A stretch of 64,000 nt of DNA from the NCBI GenBank assembly GCA_030695565.1, contig JAUYRZ010000123.1:62001-126000 (forward strand). Direction: 5' to 3'. This document shows positions 1 through 8,439 of this stretch, piece after piece; position 1 is the first letter of the stretch; every line of letters starts with the position of its first letter. Source of the DNA: Archangium sp. (GTDB lineage: Bacteria > Myxococcota > Myxococcia > Myxococcales > Myxococcaceae). Under the pieces are notes generated by a model. It did no database searches, was not told where the DNA came from, and was given only the letters and a program-made list of their open reading frames with translations. The position numbers and the translations under genes are program-made.

Positions 1-660
1 CTTCTCGAGCGCGCCGAGCAGACCCTCACGGCCCTTGGCCGAGGTCATCATCGAGCGCCAACCCGGCTTGACCAACGACGCGCCCTCGAGCTTGCCGAGC
101 ACGAACAGGTTGCCTTCGACCGGCACGTACTTCTCGGTGGCCTTGAAGCCCGTGGTCCAGCCCTTGTCAGAGCCGATCACCGGCACGTCGTAGGAGTACT
201 CGCCGAACTGAATGTTCGAGCTGCCCGAGTGACCGTTGAGCTCCTTCTTGAAGCCGTCCTTCATGTTGTCGAAGTCAGCGCCCTTGCTGACGTCGATGTT
301 GAAGGGGCCCGAGCCGTCGTCGAGGCCGAACACAGCGCCGCCCTTGATGGTGTCGAGCGTCTCGGTGCCCTTGACCGTCTTGGTGCCGTCCTGGGTGGTC
401 TCGGTCTTCTCGTACAGGCGCTCGATCTTCAGCTCGTACGCGAGGCAAGGCTGCTTGCTGGCGGGCGAGAGGAGCGTGACGGCCGGCGGGATGACCTTGC
501 CTTCGGTCGACATGGCGCCCTTGGGGTCTTCCGACACCGGGTTCTTCGCCAGCTCGCCCGTCTTCTTGAAGGGAGCGGCGAGCACGCGCTTGGCGGCCAT
601 CATGTTGTACAGACCAAAGCCCAGGACAGCCAGGCCGACGATCAGAAGGAAAAAGCCCAT
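1..660 (-). CDS. GIDE/BAM-like membrane protein, 3' end outside window
   Basis: The reading frame starts at the ATG at 660 and runs off the left edge with no stop, so only about 220 residues are visible. They begin with a hydrophobic segment (residues 2-20), then a PCLAYE motif, a GAVFGLDDGSG strand and a VPVEGNLFVLG stretch. This is the same order as in the gene at 5083-6774, of which this is a close paralogue with nearly residue-for-residue agreement. The layout (one N-terminal membrane segment, a beta-rich domain, then a segment before a second membrane helix) resembles the GIDE/BAM module of MULAN-type proteins, but no RING finger is seen. The function is unknown. The two copies flank menB and the KaiC/kinase pair, suggesting a dispersed duplication. 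Confidence 0.75.
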   Translation of the reverse strand, partial: MGFFLLIVGLAVLGFGLYNMMAAKRVLAAPFKKTGELAKNPVSEDPKGAMSTEGKVIPPAVTLLSPASKQPCLAYELKIERLYEKTETTQDGTKTVKGTETLDTIKGGAVFGLDDGSGPFNIDVSKGADFDNMKDGFKKELNGHSGSSNIQFGEYSYDVPVIGSDKGWTTGFKATEKYVPVEGNLFVLGKLEGASLVKPGWRSMMTSAKGREGLLGALEK

Positions 661-836
661 TCGATTCACTCCAATGTGAGGCCGCGCGTGGCGGCGGAAG
701 GTGCTGCGATTCGGGCTGTCGTTGTTCCCACCCGGCGCGGACATTACCCATCGCCCCCCGTCAGAGTGAAAAGCGCGTTGGAAAAAGATTCGCGCTCAGA
801 AATCCACAGGTTTGGGGGTGTCAAACACCCCGTAAT

Positions 837-1733
837 TCAATAGCTCCAGGGCACCTTCGAGAAATCCCGCTTCCGTTTGCCAACGAAGGCATCGCGGCCT
901 TCCCGGGCTTCGTCGGTGCCGTAAGCGAGGCGGGTGGCTTCACCGGCGAACAGCTGCTGGCCCACCAGGCCGTCGTCGGGGAGATTCATCCCGTACTTGA
1001 GCATCTTGATGGCGGTGGGGCTCTTGGAGTTGATCTCCGCCGCCCAGTCGAGCGCGAAGTCTTCCAGCTGCGCGTGTGGCACCACCGCGTTGACCATGCC
1101 CATGGCCATGGCCTGATCAGCGCTGTGGTTGCGGCCCACGAAGAAGATTTCGCGCGCGCGTTTCTGGCCCACCTGGCGGGCGAGCAGCGCCGAGCCATAG
1201 CCCGAGTCGAAGCTCGCCACGTCGGCATCGGTCTGTTTGAAGACCGCGTGTTCTTTGCTGGCGATGGTCATGTCGCAGACCACGTGCAGTGAATGACCAC
1301 CACCGACGGCCCAGCCCGGCACCACGGCGATGACCGCCTTGGGCATGAAGCGAATCTGCCGCTGCACCTCCAGGATGTGCAGGCGGCCCAGCCCGGCGGG
1401 GTCGAGGTCTTTGTCTTCGGGCGTGTACTGGTAGCCGTCTTTGCCGCGAATGCGTTGATCGCCGCCGGAGCAGAAGGCCCAGCCGCCGTCTTTGGGTGAA
1501 GGCCCGTTGCCGGTGAGCAGCACCACGCCCACGTCGGTCATGAAGCGGGTGGCTTCGAAGGCCTTGAACAGCTCGTCGACGGTGCGCGGGCGGAAGGCGT
1601 TGCGCACTTCGGGCCGGTTGAAGGCGATGCGCACGGTGCCTTGATCGACCGCGCGGTGAAAGGTGAGATCTTTGAAGTTGAAACCTTCGACGGGGCGCCA
1701 GCGGGCCGGGTTGAAAATCGCGGAGACGGTCAT
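837..1733 (-). CDS. menB: 1,4-dihydroxy-2-naphthoyl-CoA synthase MenB
   Basis: This crotonase-fold enzyme closes the second ring of menaquinone, converting o-succinylbenzoyl-CoA to 1,4-dihydroxy-2-naphthoyl-CoA in the cytoplasm. MenB-specific stretches are visible: FCSGGDQRIRGKDGYQY, RQIRFMPKAVIAVVPGWAVGG, FKQTDADVASFDSGYGSA and a C-terminal FAGEATRLAYGTDEA. The frame is open further upstream to 1919, but that would overlap the preceding kinase gene. The ATG at 1733 gives 298 residues, normal for the long MenB form, and lies just after a purine-rich GAGAG. It sits 121 nt downstream of the histidine kinase on the same strand, and no other men genes are in the window. Naphthoyl-CoA synthase is much more likely than a generic enoyl-CoA hydratase. 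Confidence 0.93.
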   Translation of the reverse strand: MTVSAIFNPARWRPVEGFNFKDLTFHRAVDQGTVRIAFNRPEVRNAFRPRTVDELFKAFEATRFMTDVGVVLLTGNGPSPKDGGWAFCSGGDQRIRGKDGYQYTPEDKDLDPAGLGRLHILEVQRQIRFMPKAVIAVVPGWAVGGGHSLHVVCDMTIASKEHAVFKQTDADVASFDSGYGSALLARQVGQKRAREIFFVGRNHSADQAMAMGMVNAVVPHAQLEDFALDWAAEINSKSPTAIKMLKYGMNLPDDGLVGQQLFAGEATRLAYGTDEAREGRDAFVGKRKRDFSKVPWSY

Positions 1734-1854
1734 GAACCGCTCTCTATCTCTGGTCGCTTCGCCTCGGCGCATCTTCCGCTTCGCTGCAGCTGCGCACGCC
1801 CAGCGTTCCGCTGAACCGGCTTCGCTCAGGTTTTTCCGTTCGTTTCGCCTCTCC

Positions 1855-3438
1855 TCAGCCGGTCTTGCGCCGGTGCTCGTGCCAGAGCTCGGCGAGCGTG
1901 GTGGCCAGCTGTTCGCCATCGATGGGCTTGGCGAGGTGGGCGTCGAAACCCGAGTGGAGCGCGGCGCGACGATCGCTCGAGTTGGCCAGCGCGGTGAGCG
2001 CCACCGCCGGCACCAGCTTGCCCGAAGCCCTCAGCATCCTGAGGAACGAGTAGCCGTCTTCACCGGGCATGGCGATGTCGCTGACGATCAGATCAGGCAC
2101 GTCGAGGGCGACCGCCTCGCGGGCCTCCTTCACGGTGGCGCTGGTGATCACCTGTGCGCCGAAGCGCTCCAGGGTGACGGCGATCATCTCGCGCGTGTCT
2201 CGTTGATCCTCGACCACCAGTACGCGCACCCCCCGCAGCGCCTCGGGGTCGACGTGAGGGGCTGCGACGCCCAGCTCGACGCTCACCGGTGATCGCGGGT
2301 CGGGCAACTCGATCGCCACGGTGGCGCCCTTGCCGGGCCCGTCACTGTGCGCGCTCACCGTGCCGCCATGCAGCTCGGCCAGGTGCCGCACGATGGCCAG
2401 CCCCAGGCCCAGGCCACCCTGCCGCCGGGTGGAGCTGCCGTCTTCCTGGCGGAACCGATCGAACACGTAGGGCAGGAAGCCGGGGTCGATGCCGTCGCCG
2501 GTGTCGCGCACCGTGATGCGGTGATGGTCGTTCTTCGCGGTGACCTCGACCTCGACCCGGCCCCCCGGGGGCGTGAACTTGATGGCGTTGCTCACCAGGT
2601 TCCAGACGATCTGCTGCACCCGGGCCGCGTCGCCCACCATCGGCACGCTCTGGTCGAGCCCGATGGTCAGCAAGGTGACGCCCTTGGCCTGGGCGGCGGG
2701 CCGCATCGACTCGACCCCCAGGGAGATCACCGCGCACAGCTCGAAGGGCTTGACCTCGAGGCGCAGGCTGCCGGCGATCACCCGGGAGACGTCGAGCAGG
2801 TCTTCCACCAGCTGGGCCTGCGCGCGGGCGTTGCGCTCGATGGTCTTGTAGGCGGTCAGCGCGCTCTCCCCGGTCATCCGGCCGCCCACCAGCAGCTGCA
2901 CCCAGCCGAGGATGGCGGTCAGCGGCGTCCGCAGCTCGTGCGAGACGGTGGCCAGAAATTGATCCTTCGCGCGATCGGAGGCGCGCAGCTGGGCCTCCTG
3001 GCGCTGCAGCCGCTCGAGCACGTCGCGCGCTTCGTACTGGCGGGCCCGGGCGCGTTGGGCGGCGCGCATCTGGGAGATCAAGGTGGCGATGCGCACCGGC
3101 CGATCGATCAACGTCACGTTGCCGATCTCGCGCAGCCAGGCCTCGAGGCGGTGATCTTCGCGGGCACTGCCGCTGGTGAACACCAGCACCGGGAAGTCCG
3201 ACCAGGGCGGTTGGCGGTGCAACCCGTGGAGCAGGGCGGGCACGGACTCCGGGGTGAGCGCCTCTTCGGTCACCAGCGCGGCCGCGGCGCCGCGAGCCAT
3301 CTCCGCGATCATCGCCTGCATGGAGGCACACCGGTGGGCGGTGATTCCCGCCTCGCCGAGCAAGCGCACCGACAATTCTCCATCTCGTCCCGTAGGGGCG
3401 AGCACCAGCACGCGGTGATCGGTCTGGTCGGCGTTCAT
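1855..3438 (-). CDS. Hybrid histidine kinase with degenerate N-terminal receiver and C-terminal receiver
   Basis: The protein has 527 residues. Residues 8-125 look like a receiver fold, but the usual phospho-aspartate position reads ALVTEEA, so the domain is probably not phosphorylated. A short coiled segment leads to HisKA with SHELRTPLTAILGW (His167), an N box (NLVSNAIKFT) and G boxes (DTGDGID, GLGLGLAIV). The C-terminal receiver (about 400-520) is complete, with VVEDQ, SDIAMPG, TALA and AKPI. No membrane segment is present, so it is cytoplasmic. Its ATG lies one base from the stop of the upstream KaiC-like gene, which implies co-translation and suggests the ATPase is its partner. The signal sensed is unknown. 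Confidence 0.9.
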   Translation of the reverse strand: MNADQTDHRVLVLAPTGRDGELSVRLLGEAGITAHRCASMQAMIAEMARGAAAALVTEEALTPESVPALLHGLHRQPPWSDFPVLVFTSGSAREDHRLEAWLREIGNVTLIDRPVRIATLISQMRAAQRARARQYEARDVLERLQRQEAQLRASDRAKDQFLATVSHELRTPLTAILGWVQLLVGGRMTGESALTAYKTIERNARAQAQLVEDLLDVSRVIAGSLRLEVKPFELCAVISLGVESMRPAAQAKGVTLLTIGLDQSVPMVGDAARVQQIVWNLVSNAIKFTPPGGRVEVEVTAKNDHHRITVRDTGDGIDPGFLPYVFDRFRQEDGSSTRRQGGLGLGLAIVRHLAELHGGTVSAHSDGPGKGATVAIELPDPRSPVSVELGVAAPHVDPEALRGVRVLVVEDQRDTREMIAVTLERFGAQVITSATVKEAREAVALDVPDLIVSDIAMPGEDGYSFLRMLRASGKLVPAVALTALANSSDRRAALHSGFDAHLAKPIDGEQLATTLAELWHEHRRKTG

Positions 3439-3439
3439 G

Positions 3440-4909
3440 TCATTGAGGGTGCGAAGCGGACGGCTGCGAGGACTTCGGCACGCCCGTCAGGATGCCGTGG
3501 AGGTTGCGCAGCGCGGGCCCGAGGCGAACGCCGTCTTGGGTCAGCTGGAGCTCCCGAATCGTCTGTTCGTGCGGGCCGGTGCGTTTCTTGGTCACCGAGA
3601 TCGCCCGGTGCAGCGCGCTGTCCGCCTCGTAGAGGCGCATCAGGATCACCGTGTCGGCCACGTAGGTGACGTCGACCGGGGTCTGCATGGTGCCCACCAG
3701 GCCGTGCTGGGTGACCACCAACAGGGTCGCGACGCCCTTCTGCGCCAGGTAGGTGAGGAGCTCGTGGAGCTGGATGAGCAGGAACCGCTCCTCGGGCATC
3801 GCGTTCAGGTAGCCGTTGAGGCTGTCGATGATCACCACCTTCGCGCCTGCGTCGACCGCGTCACGAATGGCGTGCGCAAACTCACCGGGCGACAGCTCGG
3901 CGGAGTCGACCTGCCGGAGCATCAGCATGCCGTTCTTCACGGCCTCTTCGAGGGGGTTGCCCATGCCGCCTGCGCGCGCCAGGAACGTGCTCACGTTCTC
4001 GTCGAAGGTGAACGCGGCCACCTTTTCGCCGCGCGCGATGACCGACTTGGCGAACTGGGTGGTGATGGACGACTTGCCGGTGCCGGCGGGCCCGATGATC
4101 ACGGTGCTGGTGCCGCGGTCGATGCCCCCTCCCAGCAGCTGGTCGAGCTCGGGCACGCCGCTGGTGATGGAGTCCCGCGCGAACTTCGAGCGGTGCTCCG
4201 CCGCCACCAGGCGGGGGAAGACCTTCATGCCGTTCTTCTCGATGATGTAGTCGTGGTTGCCGCTGCGAAAGTTCACCCCGCGCAGCTTCTGAACGCGAAT
4301 GCGCCTGCGCTCCGCCCCGTATTCAGGGGCCAGCTGCTGCAGGGTGATCACCCCGTGCACCAGGCTCTGCAGCTGGAGATCATTGGCTTCAGCGGTGCCG
4401 TCGTCGAGCAGCATCACGGTGCAGTTCCGGCCGACGAAGAACTGCTTGAGGCTCAGAATCTGCCGGCGGTACCGCAGCGCATCACCGGCCAGCAGGCGGA
4501 TCTCGGAGAGCGAATCGAGCACCACGCGCGACGGCTTGATCTCCTTCATCAGCGTCAGCATTTTCTGAATGGTCTCGTGCAGCTCGATCTCCGAGGGGTG
4601 GAAGAGCGTGTTCTGCGCCTCGTTGGCCATCGCCTCCTCGAGTGAAGAGAGCTCGAGCAGGTGCACGCCTTCGAGTGACCAGCCGTGTGATTGGGCCACG
4701 TCGCGCAGCTCTTCGGACGTCTCCGAGAGCGTCACGTAGAGCACCGTCTCGCCCCGATCGCGCCCCTCGAAGAGGAACTGCAGACCCAGCGTGGTCTTGC
4801 CCACCCCCGGTGAGCCCATCGTCAGGTACAGCCGATTCTTCGGCAACCCGCCGGTCAAGATGTCGTCGAGGCCAGGAACCCCCGTGGGGGCGATTGCCGT
4901 GGGTGTCAT
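3440..4909 (-). CDS. KaiC-like double RecA-domain ATPase
   Basis: Two KaiC/RecA-like ATPase domains lie in tandem. The first has Walker A GSPGVGKTT near residue 32-40 and VVLDSLSE as Walker B. The second has GPAGTGKSS near 270 and VVIIDSLNGY. This is the CI/CII layout of the KaiC superfamily at usual length (489 residues). A GTG at 4915 would add two residues, but the AGGGA ribosome site sits about 7 nt before the ATG at 4909, so that start is preferred. No kaiA or kaiB is present. KaiC homologues outside cyanobacteria often pair with histidine kinases, and here the stop codon is followed one base later by a hybrid kinase start. A signalling ATPase rather than a clock is the inference. Confidence 0.88.
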   Translation of the reverse strand: MTPTAIAPTGVPGLDDILTGGLPKNRLYLTMGSPGVGKTTLGLQFLFEGRDRGETVLYVTLSETSEELRDVAQSHGWSLEGVHLLELSSLEEAMANEAQNTLFHPSEIELHETIQKMLTLMKEIKPSRVVLDSLSEIRLLAGDALRYRRQILSLKQFFVGRNCTVMLLDDGTAEANDLQLQSLVHGVITLQQLAPEYGAERRRIRVQKLRGVNFRSGNHDYIIEKNGMKVFPRLVAAEHRSKFARDSITSGVPELDQLLGGGIDRGTSTVIIGPAGTGKSSITTQFAKSVIARGEKVAAFTFDENVSTFLARAGGMGNPLEEAVKNGMLMLRQVDSAELSPGEFAHAIRDAVDAGAKVVIIDSLNGYLNAMPEERFLLIQLHELLTYLAQKGVATLLVVTQHGLVGTMQTPVDVTYVADTVILMRLYEADSALHRAISVTKKRTGPHEQTIRELQLTQDGVRLGPALRNLHGILTGVPKSSQPSASHPQ

Positions 4910-5016
4910 GCGCACTTCCCTGAGGCTGATGATCTATTCGCCAAAGCGGGGCGTAGCTCGATTCTGACCATCCATTCGGTGGGCCATGCGCGGTGGGTGG
5001 AAACGGTGACTGCGGC

Positions 5017-5059
5017 CGGGAAAAGCAAAAGGCCCGGTGCTCCACAGAGCGCCGGGCCT
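5017..5059 (-). terminator. Intrinsic terminator after the GIDE-like gene
   Basis: A perfect inverted repeat, AGGCCCGG...CCGGGCCT with an inner GCTC/GAGC stem and a CACA loop, spans 5030-5059. On the minus strand it is followed by a T-rich tail (TTTTGCTTTT). It lies 24 nt after the stop codon at 5083 and should end the transcript from the sigma/caspase/GIDE unit. Confidence 0.8.
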
Positions 5060-5082
5060 CGTCATTTCTGCTGACGGTGCGG

Positions 5083-6774
5083 TCAGTCTTCGAGGTTCTT
5101 GTTGTTGCGGCTGGTGGTGACCGGCGCAGGCGCCGACGACTTCTTCACCACCGGCACCGGGGCGGGCTTGGCCACGGGCGCCACCGCGACGGCGGCCGGT
5201 TTGGGCGCAGGCTTCGCGATCATCGGCTTGGGAGCGGGGGCGGGCCGGGGCTGAACGGCCACCTTCACGGGAGCGGGCGCGGGCTTGGGGGCAGGGGCGG
5301 CCTTCGCCACCGGTGCCGGCCTGGCCGTGGTCTTCGGGTTCGACTCCCACTTCGCCAGCGCCTCGCCGACCTTCTCGTCGAACGAACCTTCGTAGACGAA
5401 CTCCTTCTCGGGGTCGGCGTTGAGCGCAGTGAAGCCGCTCACCAGCACCTCGGCGTTCATCGGCTTCGCCCTGGGGTGATCCTGATCCTTCGCCACGAAC
5501 GAGAGGGTGCAGTGCGACGCGTCGAGGCAGTCGAGCTTCTTGAAGTCGTAGTTGAACTGCCCCTCGCAGAACGTGTCGGGGCACAGCTCGTTCAGGTCGG
5601 CCACGCGGGTGGCGAGCTCTTCGGCGGTGAAGGCGCCCTTCTTCTCTTCTCCTTCAGCGGCGGCCACGGCGGGCGCGGCGTCAGGGGTGAGCGACTTGAT
5701 GGCGAGGTCGAACGAGAAGCCGCCCTTGACCATGTAGCCGTCGCCCGGCAGCACGGTCAGCTCGTAGGTGCCGGCCTTCACGTCGACGGTGGTGACCGCC
5801 TTCGTGCCCACGTTGCCCAGCTCGTTGGCGAGCTCCTCACCGGCAGCATCTTTCAAGATGAGCTGGGGCAGGAAGCTCACCTTCTTGGCCGGCGCGATGA
5901 CGCTCAGCTCGTACTCACCGGGCTTGGTGACGGTCCACGTGTACTTCTCGCCGCTGACGCTCGAGACGGTGTCGCTGCACTGCGGGCGCGCGTCGGTGAG
6001 CTTCGACTCGCAGTACGCCGAGACCGCGTTCGGGTCGGCTTCGGGCGCGAAGATCATCGCGGGAATGGAGAGCACCGCCGCGACGCCGCCGCCGATGAAG
6101 CTGAACTTCTTCTTCTTCTGAATCGAGCCGAGCAACCCTTCGCGGCCCTTGGCCGAGGTCATCATCGAGCGCCAACCCGGCTTGACCAACGAGGCGCCCT
6201 CGAGCTTGCCGAGCACGAACAGGCTGCCTTCGACGGGCACGAACTTTTCGGTGGCCTTGAAGCCGGTGGTCCAGCCCTTGTCGCCGCCGATGACCGGCAC
6301 GTCGTACGTCAGCTCGCCGAAGTTGAGGTGCGAGGAGCCCGAGTGGCCGTTGAGCTCCTTCTTGAGCCCGTCTTTGAAGTTGTCGAAGTCGGCGCCCTTG
6401 CTGACGTCGATCTTCACGATGCCCGAGCCGTCATCGAGGCCGAAGACCGCGCCGCCCTTGAGGGTGGTGAGCGTCTCGCTGCCCTTGACGGTCTTGGTGC
6501 CATCCTGGGTGGTCTCGGTCTTCTCGTAGAGGCGCTCGATCTTCACCTCGTAGGCGAGGCAGGGCTGCTTGGTGCAGGGCGAGAGCAGCTCCTGCTCGGG
6601 GGGCACCACCTTGCCTTCAGTCGACATCGCGCCTTTGGGGTCGGGCGAGCTGGGGTTCTTGGCGATCTCGCCGGTCTTCTTGAAAGGCGCCGCCAGGATG
6701 CGTTTGCCCTTGAGGTGGTTCCACAGGCCAAAGCCCAGCACCGCGAGACCGACGATCAGCAACAAGGCACCCAT
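5083..6774 (-). CDS. GIDE/BAM-like two-helix membrane protein with Pro/Ala-rich tail
   Basis: The protein has 563 residues. The ATG at 6774 follows an ideal AGGAGC ribosome site, and the longer frame to 6807 lacks one. Residues 3-20 form a membrane segment. Residues about 65-235 carry PCLAYEVKIERLYE, GAVFGLDDGSG and FVPVEGSLFVLG motifs in the order of GIDE/BAM domains (known from MULAN E3 ligases and bacterial relatives). A second hydrophobic helix follows near 240-260. The remainder has Cys pairs, a jelly-roll-like beta region and, after about 490, a Pro/Ala/Lys-rich tail. No RING finger is visible. A close paralogue lies at the left edge. It is downstream of the caspase locus on the same strand, 73 nt after the preceding stop, and is closed by a terminator. 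The GIDE assignment rests on pattern alone; the function is unknown. Confidence 0.8.
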   Translation of the reverse strand: MGALLLIVGLAVLGFGLWNHLKGKRILAAPFKKTGEIAKNPSSPDPKGAMSTEGKVVPPEQELLSPCTKQPCLAYEVKIERLYEKTETTQDGTKTVKGSETLTTLKGGAVFGLDDGSGIVKIDVSKGADFDNFKDGLKKELNGHSGSSHLNFGELTYDVPVIGGDKGWTTGFKATEKFVPVEGSLFVLGKLEGASLVKPGWRSMMTSAKGREGLLGSIQKKKKFSFIGGGVAAVLSIPAMIFAPEADPNAVSAYCESKLTDARPQCSDTVSSVSGEKYTWTVTKPGEYELSVIAPAKKVSFLPQLILKDAAGEELANELGNVGTKAVTTVDVKAGTYELTVLPGDGYMVKGGFSFDLAIKSLTPDAAPAVAAAEGEEKKGAFTAEELATRVADLNELCPDTFCEGQFNYDFKKLDCLDASHCTLSFVAKDQDHPRAKPMNAEVLVSGFTALNADPEKEFVYEGSFDEKVGEALAKWESNPKTTARPAPVAKAAPAPKPAPAPVKVAVQPRPAPAPKPMIAKPAPKPAAVAVAPVAKPAPVPVVKKSSAPAPVTTSRNNKNLED

Positions 6775-6847
6775 TTGAAGCTCCTGGAAACGACGAGGTG
6801 GCTTCAAGACCCACAGGGCCGATCAACTGTGAAACTTTTCTCCGCAG

Positions 6848-8431
6848 CTACGGCGCGCTGAGGACTTCCTTGACGCGCTCGAGAGACTCTTTGGCCAGCG
6901 TCCCCAGGAGCGCGTCGCGCTTCTTGAGCATCGGAGCCACGTTGCACCGCTTGGCCGCGCGCGTCTCGAACACGGCGGTGAGCGACTGCACTTTCTTGAT
7001 GGTGCCGTCTTTGTTGTACGTGGCGAGGCCCAGACCTGCGCCCGTGCCCGAGGCGGCCATTTCTTTCGCAACGCACGCCTTGACCGGCTCACGCGCCTTC
7101 AACAACGCGAGCACCCGCTTGTCCTGGCTCTTCTCGAATTCCCCAATGTCTCCATCGAAGCTGATCGTCGCGACACTCATGCCCGCTGAATCGAAGGTGG
7201 GCGCGCTGGGCAACACCACCTTGTTCGGCGCCTGGGTGGTGAACCAATCATCAGCCGGGCTCTTCTTGCGGCTCTCGTAATATTCGTCGCGCTCCTCCGA
7301 AAACGTCGGCTCGACGACGTCGCCGTTGACGCGAAGCACCTTCCGGTCGTTGAGCAGCAGCACGGGCTCACCTGGTGCGAGCGGCGCGTATTTCTCGCCA
7401 CCACGCTCCCCGGTGACCGGGGTCTCGGCGCGGGCGAACACCACGAACACGCGCGGAAGTTTCGTGAAGGCCGCGACCGCGAAGTTCAGGCCGCCACCGT
7501 CATCGTCGTAGCCAAAGGCCGCGAGCGTGCGGCCCGAGGGCTTCGAGGCCTGCTCGGGCTTCGCGATGACCAGCTCTTCGATCGAGACCGCGGCGCCTTG
7601 CTTCGAGAGGGTGGCCACCACCGCGCCGGGGCTGCCGCGCAACCAGACGTCGTCTCCGTCGGCCAGGCTCACCGCGATGGCGCCTCTGGTGTCCCGCGGA
7701 ATGAGGTCGCACTGCTCGATGGAAGAGGCCCCCGCGCAATTGACGAACTCGAAGAGGGCATCCGGAACGTTGGGGCGGGCCGCCGTCAGCACGAAGTCGG
7801 TGAGAGGCGCGCCCTCGACCAACAAGCGGGCGCCTTCTTTGCCGAGCGTGAAGGCCGCCGAGCGGCGATTCTCGGTGCCGAACACCAGGGTCTGCGTCGG
7901 CAGGTTCTTGCCTCCGTCGAAGGCCTTCGACGCCAGGTTCGCAGAGGCGGCGCTGAGCTCTTCCTCCCGGCTGCACACCGGGTACGCGGGCTCGTCGGAG
8001 CGCAAGCGCGAGCAGAACTGACGCATCGACTGCTGCGCCTTCGCTGCCGTCGCGGCGTTCGGGTTGGCTTTGTACGCGGTGTAGTCCTCCTCCATCGCGA
8101 GCGCAGCTCTGGCGGCCGAAAGGCGCTTGTCGGCCCTGGTGAAGATCTCCAGTCGGGTGAGGTACGCCGCGCGCTGGTTCTCGCCCACGTCAGCGGGTAC
8201 CCAACCTGAACTGAGCCGGGTGAAGCGCGCTCGCGCCAACTCGACGTCAGCGGCGAGACTGTTGATGCGCTGGTTGAGGGCTGCGACGGTGAGGTCGTTT
8301 GGCGTCAGTGCTGACTGCTGTTGCGAGACCCTCCCGAGGCGGTCGACCGCGGCATCTTGTTCAGCGGGCTGCGCTGCGCGGGCGGAAGCAGCCAGAACCG
8401 ACATCACGATGACGCAGGGGAGAAGTCGCAC
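6848..8431 (-). CDS. Secreted protein of unknown function (caspase operon)
   Basis: About 527 residues with an N-terminal signal peptide (hydrophobic LLPCVIVMSVLAA then ASARAA). A helical, Ala/Arg-rich region (about 30-130) is followed by a beta-rich part, and several Cys are spread through it. The C-terminal 120 residues have a compact KACVAKEMAASGTG...RCNVAPM pattern. No family is recognised. Two GTG codons are adjacent (8434 and 8431). The AGGAG ribosome site is 5 nt from the second and only 2 nt from the first, so 8431 is chosen. The start is 8 nt after the stop of the caspase-like gene, so the two are co-transcribed and the product is likely exported alongside it. Confidence 0.75.
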   Translation of the reverse strand: MRLLPCVIVMSVLAASARAAQPAEQDAAVDRLGRVSQQQSALTPNDLTVAALNQRINSLAADVELARARFTRLSSGWVPADVGENQRAAYLTRLEIFTRADKRLSAARAALAMEEDYTAYKANPNAATAAKAQQSMRQFCSRLRSDEPAYPVCSREEELSAASANLASKAFDGGKNLPTQTLVFGTENRRSAAFTLGKEGARLLVEGAPLTDFVLTAARPNVPDALFEFVNCAGASSIEQCDLIPRDTRGAIAVSLADGDDVWLRGSPGAVVATLSKQGAAVSIEELVIAKPEQASKPSGRTLAAFGYDDDGGGLNFAVAAFTKLPRVFVVFARAETPVTGERGGEKYAPLAPGEPVLLLNDRKVLRVNGDVVEPTFSEERDEYYESRKKSPADDWFTTQAPNKVVLPSAPTFDSAGMSVATISFDGDIGEFEKSQDKRVLALLKAREPVKACVAKEMAASGTGAGLGLATYNKDGTIKKVQSLTAVFETRAAKRCNVAPMLKKRDALLGTLAKESLERVKEVLSAP

Positions 8432-8439
8432 CACGGCTC

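Noticed and set aside
229-843. Plus-strand and minus-strand open frames over the left-edge gene
   Set aside because: They are shadows of the GIDE-like frame starting at 660, which has the conserved sequence and a hydrophobic start. The shadow proteins are Arg/Ala/Leu-rich without motifs.
3440-4909. Circadian clock locus
   Set aside because: There is no kaiA or kaiB, and KaiC-like ATPases with kinases are widespread outside cyanobacteria.
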